DNA from: JBEEJL01 sp049698095
GTDB taxonomy: Bacteria; Pseudomonadota; Gammaproteobacteria; Burkholderiales; JBEEJL01
Length of the DNA: 9,804 nucleotides
Assembly: GCA_049698095.1 (NCBI GenBank)
Contig: JBAVXA010000091.1
Span: 1-9,804, forward strand
Direction of reading: 5' to 3'
Shown: positions 5,239-9,804 of the stretch, in pieces
Layout of the letters: each line of letters opens with the position of its first letter
Numbering within the stretch: position 1 is the first letter of the stretch
Notes under the pieces: model-generated
What the model was told of the DNA's origin: nothing
The model's database searches: none
What the model saw: the letters and a program-made list of their open reading frames with translations, nothing else
Made by a program: the position numbers and the translations under genes

Positions 5239-5450
5239 CAGATCCTTCGCTGCGCTCAGGATGACATCGAAAATGCAGATCCTTCGCTGTGCTCAGGATG
5301 ACATCGAAAATGCAGATCCTTCGCTGCGCTCAGGATGACATCGAAAATGCAGATCCTTTGCTGTGCTCAGGATGACATCGGAAAAGCAGATCCTTCGCTG
5401 CGCTCAGGATGACATCGGAAAACGAGATCCTTCGCTTTGCTCGGAATGAC
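5239..5450 (-). repeat. Six-unit tandem array, 37-base period
   Basis: Units begin at 5239, 5276, 5313, 5350, 5387 and 5424. The core CAGATCCTTCGCTGCGCTCA plus GGATGACATCG is the reverse complement of the repeats at 1-285. Units 1-3 share a GAAAATG linker, units 4-5 change to GGAAAA, and unit 6 is diverged and shortened. There are no unique spacers, so this is not a CRISPR array. The nested open frames with SEGS/AKR motifs on the minus strand are artefacts of the repeat. Confidence 0.95.
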
Positions 5451-5803
5451 AAAATGGATGGGTGCAACATTTCGTACGCAGTGCGCACGATGCCTGGGTG
5501 CTGGTGAGGGCACGAATCGAAAGCTCCCGCGCGCAATCAGGATTGGCGCCGCACCGGATTTTCTGCATCGCATAAATCCCGTGCCATGGCCACGCAGCCA
5601 ATGTGCGTAGAAGAGTCCTTCTCACCAACTTACAAGCGTGTTTGTATATGGGGCGCCTACGCGCCGAGCACTATTCTTTATAGGTCAAATCGGAGTGTTC
5701 TGCTACTTGCTTAACATGTGTAATATATTGATTTTATTATATTTTTTAAACCAATTTTAGAGGAAGATGAAATGGTTCCGGGCGTGAGCACAGCCGGCGA
5801 TTT
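5451..5803. other. Gene-free stretch downstream of the 5804-6208 gene
   Basis: About 350 bases without a convincing gene. The left half is moderately GC-rich with only repeat-related open frames, and 5690-5760 is strongly AT-rich (ATTTTATTATATTTTTTAAA). A small hairpin GGCGC-CTAC-GCGCC lies at 5652-5665. No clear terminator for the 5804-6208 gene was found. Confidence 0.6.
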
Positions 5804-6208
5804 TCAGCGCGTGATGCCGGCAAGCGGCGGACGGTTCTTGCGGTAGGAATTTTTGAGCGCAATCTTGCCGTTACGGAATGTAAACAGGTCGCATCCATTG
5901 ACCTCCACGCGGGTTCCATCGGCGCGAGTGCCTGTGAAAGTCCATTCCGAAACGCCGCGATCCCCGCAGACGAAATGTCGCGCGTTACCCCAGTGGGCGT
6001 CGGGATAGGTCGCCCAGACTTCCATATAGCCCTCGCGAACGGCCTCTTTGCCTTTGAACTGTGTTCCACACGCATCTCGTCCCGCCGACGCTTCAAAAAC
6101 GCAATCATCGGACATGAACGACATCAGCGCGTCAATATCGTGGCGATTCCACGCATCGGCAAACGCTTGCAATAATTCTGCGGAAGCTTCAGCGATGACG
6201 TTCGGCAA
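5804..6208 (-). CDS. SnoaL-like / NTF2-fold protein
   Basis: 134 residues from a TTG start at 6208, chosen because a strong GGGAG ribosome site (6220-6216) precedes it by seven bases. The frame is open further upstream, with a possible in-frame ATG at 6238, but without such a site. The sequence is typical of nuclear-transport-factor-2 family stand-alone domains: LLQAFADAWNRHDIDALMSF (12-31) followed by MSDDCVFEA, GKEAVREGYMEVWATYPDAH (53-72) and GDRGVSEWTFTGTRADGTRV (82-101). It ends with DLFTFRNGKIALKNSYRKNR (107-126). Conserved Trp20, Asp34 and the FxxGKI turn support the family; the substrate is unknown. It lies 104 bases downstream of the 6313-6624 gene on the same strand, so it may be co-transcribed with it. 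Confidence 0.85.
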   Translation of the reverse strand: MPNVIAEASAELLQAFADAWNRHDIDALMSFMSDDCVFEASAGRDACGTQFKGKEAVREGYMEVWATYPDAHWGNARHFVCGDRGVSEWTFTGTRADGTRVEVNGCDLFTFRNGKIALKNSYRKNRPPLAGITR

Positions 6209-6312
6209 AGTCGAACTCCCTTGGCAGGCAATGCGCATCACTAAAAGAAGAATTTCATTGGTCGGGGCCAATTCAAATTAACGCCCGTCGACCGGATAAA
6301 AACTCTCTTCGC

Positions 6313-6624
6313 TTAGACGATGCGATAAATCTCCCAGCGGCTGGTCCCGGAAACCACGTTGGGCTCGAGATCTTTGCTCCATTGCTTATGCGCAGGGATC
6401 GTTGCCAGCTTGTCCCATATGGTGTTCAGTTCGCCGAGGTCTTTAACCAAATGTTCCGTCTGGATGGTTGCTTCCAGTGCGCCGATTGAGCCAGTCAGTA
6501 AGCGTGCGTTGTCGGCACTCCATCCGACCTGCGGCCCAATCTCGCGCAGCCAACGTTGCATCTGTTCAATGACATTCTGTCTGTAACCGAATTTCGCATC
6601 GATACTCCAACGGGCGACCATCAT
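6313..6624 (-). CDS. Small dimeric alpha/beta-barrel-like protein
   Basis: 103 residues from the first of two adjacent ATG codons (6624), seven bases after AGGAG (6636-6632). A longer frame upstream lacks a ribosome site and is rejected. MVARWSIDAKFGYRQNVIEQ (2-21) is a strand followed by a helix, and VRLLTGSIGAL-type strands follow (about 38-48). The C-terminal half has a helix DLGELNTIWDKLATIPAHKQ (59-78) and ends SGTSRWEIYRIV. The pattern resembles NIPSNAP/EthD-like ferredoxin-fold dimers of about 100 residues. Its C-terminal half aligns loosely with that of the divergent 7018-7317 protein (SGTSRWEIYRIV versus PGSVRDEIWRSI), suggesting distant paralogues. Function is unknown. Confidence 0.75.
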   Translation of the reverse strand: MMVARWSIDAKFGYRQNVIEQMQRWLREIGPQVGWSADNARLLTGSIGALEATIQTEHLVKDLGELNTIWDKLATIPAHKQWSKDLEPNVVSGTSRWEIYRIV

Positions 6625-7017
6625 GATGGTTCTCCTAAGATTTTCGTGTTCTGGCTCCCTTGGGTTGGCTGGTGCGGCGCAGTAATCGTGCCGCGCAGAA
6701 TCTGCCACGAGCCGGAACGCGGACTCTGCATTCACGGTGTGGCCGCGGGCATTCGGATCCGTCTTCTCCAGCTTGGTTCCTCAAGTATAGGACAAGCCGG
6801 CGTGTTCCGCGGGTGTCGGCGATGGTATTCCGCTGCAGTACGCAAATAAGCTGCGCGAGGAAATTCATGCGCTTTGCAGCAACTCGTCAAGCCGAAAATA
6901 TTTATGTTCAATCGGCACGCGCGACATAGACAAAGCGCGATTGCCTGCCTATATTGGTTTTGTGTTACTTCATGTGGCACGGAATTTACTCGGCCTAATT
7001 AAACCAAGGAGAAAAAA
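6625..7017. other. Gene-free divergent intergenic region
   Basis: 393 bases between two divergent genes. Open frames of 77-97 codons on both strands overlap each other and resemble no family. The region must hold promoters for both neighbours, but I find no well-spaced -35/-10 pair on either strand. The last ~120 bases before 7018 are more AT-rich, and the gene there has an excellent AAGGAG site. Confidence 0.5.
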
Positions 7018-7317
7018 ATGATTGCTATTTCACGTACCGCATCGATTGCACCCGGAAAGACGGGCGAGGCCATCGAGATGGCGCATAAAGTCGCCAAATA
7101 CATCAAAGACAAGCACGGTACGACGCTGGAGGTATTCATGCCATTGGGCGGAAACCCGGCGCGGATTTCCTGGCACGCCCGCTACGATAGCCTGGCGGAA
7201 TGGGAGACGTTGTCGGCAAAGCTTCTGGGAGATAAAAAGTACATGGACCTGTTGTCGAAAAACAAGGAAACGTTTCTTCCCGGGTCGGTGCGCGACGAAA
7301 TATGGCGCAGCATCTGA
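7018..7317 (+). CDS. Small dimeric alpha/beta-barrel-like protein (NIPSNAP-like)
   Basis: 99 residues with ATG at 7018 seven bases after AAGGAG. MIAISRTASIAPGKTGEAIE (1-20) gives a first strand and the start of helix 1. Helix 1 continues to HKVAKYIKDKHG and is followed by TTLEVFMPLGGNPARISWHA (35-54). Then come YDSLAEWETLSAKLLGDKKY and a C-terminus LPGSVRDEIWRSI. The order of secondary structure and length fit ferredoxin-like dimeric barrels related to NIPSNAP/ABM proteins, which include monooxygenases and many members with unknown role. No cofactor site can be assigned. It is monocistronic: the 7349-7385 terminator follows 31 bases after its stop. It is divergent from the distantly similar 6313-6624 gene. 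Confidence 0.8.
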   Translation: MIAISRTASIAPGKTGEAIEMAHKVAKYIKDKHGTTLEVFMPLGGNPARISWHARYDSLAEWETLSAKLLGDKKYMDLLSKNKETFLPGSVRDEIWRSI

Positions 7318-7348
7318 ATTGAACGCGTAGGATAAGGCAGAACAGGTA

Positions 7349-7385
7349 AAAACCCGTCGTTCAAAGCGCATGAACGACGGGTTTT
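7349..7385. terminator. Bidirectional rho-independent terminator
   Basis: AAAACCCGTCGTTCA (7349-7363) is the exact reverse complement of TGAACGACGGGTTTT (7371-7385), giving a 15-bp perfect stem with a seven-base loop. Its ends supply A/T tracts in both directions. It lies between the convergent genes 7018-7317 and 7396-8583 and should serve both. Confidence 0.9.
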
Positions 7386-7395
7386 ACTGAACCAG

Positions 7396-8583
7396 CTAGA
7401 TTTTGTAGCGGTGAAACAGGTGTAGCGACCAGGCGCCCATGCCTATCAGCAGCGCAACGAAAACCGCCAGGCCGCCGGCAAACGGAATAAGCCGGATCAA
7501 ACCCAGCGCCAGCAATGCCAACGCGGCGAAGCCGATGCGCGTCCACGTCGCGTTGGTGGTGTCTTTTTTCAGGGCGGTGGCCGCGCGCTCGCCGATATAC
7601 AGCGCCGTCGTCAGGTAGCCGACCAGCAGCAGCACGGCATACAGCGCCATCAAGGCGAAGGCCAGCGGAATGCCGATGATAGTGATCATGAGCAGAATGG
7701 CGAGAGGCGGCAGCGTGAACAGCATCGCCGCGCCCAGCCCGAGGCTTTTCCACGGCGACGCGCCGACTTCCTGTTGAGCCCCCCTCGAAGCATTGGGGAA
7801 CAGCAGCACCAATACGGCAGCCGCGGCAATCAATCCCAGCAGCAAAAACGGCCGGAACGACGTGCGGTGCATGTAGCCCCAATTTTGGTTCTTCATGTGA
7901 TCGTCGTCTTCCCAGCCGCGGCCATTTTTTGACGCGGCGGAACGGGTAACAACGCCGCTCACTTGTCCCGGATTCATTTTCACTTCGTCGCGGCTGGTGT
8001 AGGTGAGTGCTCCGTTGATTTTCGCGCTCGGCAGGATTTCGATGGTTTGCGCCGATAAGCGGGTGTCGCCGTTCACCTCCCCCGAAAGGGTGATGTGCTG
8101 TCCGAAGGCTTTGACGCCTTTGCCGACTTTACCGCCGATATTGACGTTGCGCCCGGCCACCCACAGCGCGCCCAGGATATCCGCATTGTTCTCCACATTG
8201 ACCCGCCCGCCGGCGAGCAAGGCCTCGCCACCGACTTTTCCATTCAAGCTGACCTGCCCGCCGGCGGCGCGCACGTCATCGCCGACCGCGCTGGTCAGGT
8301 TTACCTGCCCGCCGGCGAGAACGGCGTCGCGTTTTACCGGCTGATCGACGCTGACATTGCCCCCTGCGGCGAACAGGTCGCCGTCAACCGGGGCCGACAG
8401 CCGCACCGACGACCCGCTCAAGTAGGCATTGCCGGATTCGCTCACGACGACACGGCTTTCCGTTTCCGCCAGCGCGCTCGGCGCGATGCCGCCAAGGGTC
8501 AGTCCGGCAATGAGTGCGCTAGCGTACAGAAGCCGGAGTCGATAGATACTATTATTTTTCCTGCCGGGTCGATTAGCTTCCAT
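7396..8583 (-). CDS. Exported bactofilin-like beta-solenoid protein with C-terminal membrane helices
   Basis: 395 residues from ATG at 8583, preceded by AAAGGAAG. The longer frame upstream runs through the promoter and is rejected. Residues 1-39 are a signal peptide: RPGRKNN, then the hydrophobic LLYASALIAGLTLGG, and an ALA-E cleavage site. Residues ~48-212 are repeats of about 17-20 residues with recurring LxAxxxGDxxAAGGxVxV and GGxVxLxGxVGG patterns. These make a right-handed beta-solenoid as in bactofilins (polymer-forming proteins). A Gly/Asp-rich linker (213-240) leads to hydrophobic helices at about 243-262, 281-310, 311-333, 349-364 and 366-388. The combination suggests an envelope-anchored scaffold whose solenoid lies outside the cytoplasm. 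It is divergent from yqjD and predicted to be FNR-activated; the terminator 7349-7385 follows. Its polymerisation and role are inference. Confidence 0.8.
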   Translation of the reverse strand: MEANRPGRKNNSIYRLRLLYASALIAGLTLGGIAPSALAETESRVVVSESGNAYLSGSSVRLSAPVDGDLFAAGGNVSVDQPVKRDAVLAGGQVNLTSAVGDDVRAAGGQVSLNGKVGGEALLAGGRVNVENNADILGALWVAGRNVNIGGKVGKGVKAFGQHITLSGEVNGDTRLSAQTIEILPSAKINGALTYTSRDEVKMNPGQVSGVVTRSAASKNGRGWEDDDHMKNQNWGYMHRTSFRPFLLLGLIAAAAVLVLLFPNASRGAQQEVGASPWKSLGLGAAMLFTLPPLAILLMITIIGIPLAFALMALYAVLLLVGYLTTALYIGERAATALKKDTTNATWTRIGFAALALLALGLIRLIPFAGGLAVFVALLIGMGAWSLHLFHRYKI

Positions 8584-8606
8584 GCTGCTTCCTTTGATGA
8601 AAAATA

Positions 8607-8654
8607 TTTTTTCATTATGGAAGCTACTGCACTGGAAGCATTGACCTGGATCAA
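8607..8654 (-). promoter_or_regulatory. FNR-type class II promoter for the bactofilin-like gene
   Basis: TTGACCTGGATCAA (8641-8654) is an FNR/ANR-type dyad (TTGAY-N4-ATCAA) with one departure from perfect symmetry. On the minus strand CATAAT (8619-8614) is a five-of-six -10 hexamer and predicts a start at about 8607. That places the box centre (8647.5) at about -40.5, the classic class II activator position. The leader would be about 24 bases and includes the AAAGGAAG ribosome site. The start is a prediction from spacing. Confidence 0.6.
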
Positions 8655-8674
8655 TAAACCCTGAAGGCATGGGT

Positions 8675-8722
8675 TTGATCCATATCAAGAAAATCAGCGT
8701 AATTTTTACTATGATTAAGTAT
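8675..8722 (+). promoter_or_regulatory. FNR-type class II promoter for yqjDEK
   Basis: TTGATCCATATCAA (8675-8688) is a perfect FNR consensus dyad (TTGAT-N4-ATCAA). TATGAT (8710-8715) is a five-of-six -10 hexamer predicting a start at about 8722, which puts the dyad centre (8681.5) at about -40.5. There is no -35 of TTGACA type at the right place, as expected when an activator replaces it. The leader of about 43 bases leads to AGGAG six bases before yqjD's ATG. Confidence 0.7.
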
Positions 8723-8764
8723 GAAGACGATTTTTTTGACCACCGTAACCAACAGGAGATAATC

Positions 8765-9082
8765 ATGAACGTTTCAGATTGGAAAGAAAACACGCAGGAA
8801 AAACTGGCGTCGGATTTGCAGGCAGTGGTCACCAGCGCGGAAGATCTGCTTAAAGTGACGGCGGATCAGGCAGGCGAAGGCTATGCCAACGCACGCCGGA
8901 AAGTCGAGAACACCTTGCGTTCTGCCAAACAGCAGCTGGCGGAAGTGAGCGATACCGTCGTCACGCAAGGGAAGCAGGCGGCCAAGGTGACCGATGAATA
9001 TGTGCGCGACAAACCGTGGCAGGCAGTCGGCATCGGCGCAGCCGTCGGCGTCATCGTCGGAATGCTGATCCGGCGGCATTAA
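8765..9082 (+). CDS. yqjD: DUF883 (ElaB/YqjD-type) membrane-anchored helical protein
   Basis: 105 residues from ATG at 8765, six bases after AGGAG. Residues 1-82 are an almost continuous amphipathic helix rich in Ala, Lys, Glu and Gln (ENTQEKLASDLQAVVTSAED, then LRSAKQQLAEVSDTVVTQGK). The C-terminus DKPWQAVGIGAAVGVIVGML plus IRRH is the hallmark of the ElaB/YqjD/YgaM family: a single Gly-rich transmembrane helix with a conserved W and an RR end. E. coli YqjD is an inner-membrane protein that binds stationary-phase ribosomes; whether this homologue does is not known. Its stop TAA overlaps the yqjE start as TAATG, so the two are coupled. A perfect FNR box and -10 element lie upstream. Confidence 0.9.
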   Translation: MNVSDWKENTQEKLASDLQAVVTSAEDLLKVTADQAGEGYANARRKVENTLRSAKQQLAEVSDTVVTQGKQAAKVTDEYVRDKPWQAVGIGAAVGVIVGMLIRRH

Positions 9083-9498
9083 TGAAGCTTGAGAACGAAG
9101 ACCCGTCGCCCCGCGCGGGCGGCGGCCCGGCGATGGGTCTGCTGGATTCGTTGCGCCAGCTCGCGTCGACCGTGATCGAAACCCTGCAAACCCGCATCGA
9201 ACTCGCATCGGCAGAAATCGAAGAAGAGGGCGCACGGATGGCCGGGCTGATGCTGATCGCGGCAGCCGGGTTTTATTGCCTGACCATCGGATTGGTGTTC
9301 GGCGGATTGTTTATCGTCGTTGCGCTGTGGGATACCTATCGGCTGTGGGCGGTCGGCGGCATCACGCTGTTTTTTGTCGGCAGTGCGCTAATACTCTGGC
9401 TGGTGTTTCGCCATCGTTACAAGACGCGACCGCGGTTTCTCTCGGCAACCGTCGCCGAGTTCCGCAAGGACCGCGACATGTTGAGGCGTGCCCCTTGA
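9082..9498 (+). CDS. yqjE: YqjE-like phage-holin-superfamily membrane protein (DUF1469)
   Basis: 138 residues. ATG at 9082 overlaps the yqjD stop by one base (TAATG), with no separate Shine-Dalgarno site, implying translational coupling. An internal ATG (residue 18) is an alternative start. Residues 19-52 form an amphipathic helix GLLDSLRQLASTVIETLQTR then IELASAEIEEEGAR, the characteristic YqjE start. Two membrane helices follow at about 54-82 and 88-110, then a basic tail FRHRYKTRPRF and a short helix. The family is usually found between yqjD and yqjK genes, as here. Its biochemical role is unknown; association with YqjD at the inner membrane is an inference from context. Confidence 0.88.
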   Translation: MKLENEDPSPRAGGGPAMGLLDSLRQLASTVIETLQTRIELASAEIEEEGARMAGLMLIAAAGFYCLTIGLVFGGLFIVVALWDTYRLWAVGGITLFFVGSALILWLVFRHRYKTRPRFLSATVAEFRKDRDMLRRAP

Positions 9499-9785
9499 AA
9501 CGGCCGGCCGGTCATCGCGCGCAGCGCCGCAATCATCTGGTGCATCGCCTCGCACAGCAACGTCACGAAATCGCCCATGCATTCGTCCCTTGGTCGAAAG
9601 CGGCGAACAAAATCGACAGGGGCATCGCCTCGCTGGCAACATCGCCAGTCCTGCCCGGCGCAACGGTAGCGCTGGCTGCCGCCGCCTTGGTATGGCGGCC
9701 AAAGATGTTGTTGGGCTGGATGCGTCGCGCGTGGCTCGGAATGACGGTGTATAAAACTATTCGTTCACAAAAGCGCGTGCGGTGA
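9495..9785 (+). CDS. yqjK: YqjK-like protein
   Basis: 96 residues from a TTG start at 9495. TTGA overlaps the yqjE stop by four bases, and GAGG lies eight bases upstream. No ATG start exists near it, and a longer frame in this register is a shadow of yqjE. Residues 6-34 are a basic, Gln/His-rich helix (RRNHLVHRLAQQRHEIAHAF followed by VPW). Residues ~52-66 form a hydrophobic segment (VLPGATVALAAAALV), followed by the WRPKMLLGWMRRAWLGMTVY segment typical of YqjK proteins. E. coli YqjK has the same length class and order of a QR-rich helix, Trp, Asp, a hydrophobic segment and WxRR. Role unknown; it completes the yqjDEK operon. No terminator is visible before the window ends. Confidence 0.72.
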   Translation: MKRPAGHRAQRRNHLVHRLAQQRHEIAHAFVPWSKAANKIDRGIASLATSPVLPGATVALAAAALVWRPKMLLGWMRRAWLGMTVYKTIRSQKRVR

Positions 9786-9804
9786 TTTTGATCTGACGCA
9801 TCGA

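Noticed and set aside
5239..5450. CRISPR array because of regular spacing
   Set aside because: The whole 37-base unit repeats without unique spacers, the repeat occurs elsewhere as intergenic elements, and no cas gene is present.
5330..5628. Minus-strand open frames with SEGS/AKR motifs
   Set aside because: They are the usual artefacts of translating this intergenic repeat family.
8095..8664. 189-codon plus-strand frame opposite the bactofilin-like gene
   Set aside because: It is the antisense shadow of the GC-rich solenoid repeats; the minus-strand gene has a signal peptide, repeats and membrane helices.
9276..9494. N-terminal extension of yqjK back to an ATG at 9276
   Set aside because: This part lies wholly inside yqjE in another frame and has no membrane or YqjK character; TTG at 9495 with GAGG upstream fits better.

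Overview
The window looks like a stretch of a betaproteobacterial chromosome (order Burkholderiales or Nitrosomonadales is my guess). The evidence is GC-rich housekeeping DNA with good Shine-Dalgarno sites on the right, a yqjD-yqjE-yqjK operon with overlapping reading frames, and FNR/ANR-type operators. The assignment rests on family recognition and composition only.

The left half (1-4200) is an accessory, partly decayed region. It opens with a cluster of short quasi-palindromic intergenic repeats (1-285), followed by about 900 bases without a convincing gene. Two diverged direct copies of a ~297-base non-coding element (695-991 and 2358-2655) enclose three minus-strand units: a candidate structured RNA or tiny-peptide unit with its own terminator (1222-1394), a small coiled-coil/winged-helix protein (1484-1900) with a terminator, and a frameshifted small-protein pseudogene (2062-2282) with a terminator. 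Next comes an AT-rich, translationally coupled minus-strand pair: a three-helix membrane protein (3377-4123) and a secreted cysteine-containing protein (2721-3380). Neither is a family I recognise. The pair sits directly behind the first ~19 codons of a DUF3303-like gene, which suggests insertion or deletion into that gene and capture of its expression signals.

The middle (4247-7317) carries small, probably single-domain proteins of two fold classes. There are two SnoaL-like/NTF2-fold proteins (4247-4645 and 5804-6208) and three dimeric alpha/beta-barrel-like proteins (4675-4956, 6313-6624 and the divergent 7018-7317). A six-unit, 37-base-period array of the same family of repeats as at the left edge, in opposite orientation, lies at 5239-5450. 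The stretch 4957-5238, upstream of the 4675-4956 gene, shows no gene.

The right part (7349-9785) is orderly. A perfect 15-bp-stem bidirectional terminator separates the 7018-7317 gene from a convergent gene for an exported bactofilin-like beta-solenoid protein with C-terminal membrane helices (7396-8583). That gene is divergent from yqjD-yqjE-yqjK (8765-9785). The 181-base divergent region holds two FNR-type boxes, each centred about 40.5 bases upstream of the start predicted from a good -10 hexamer, one for each direction. This predicts coordinated oxygen- or NO-responsive activation of the envelope protein and the YqjD/E/K membrane stress proteins. No tRNA, rRNA, CRISPR array, transposase or integrase gene was found.
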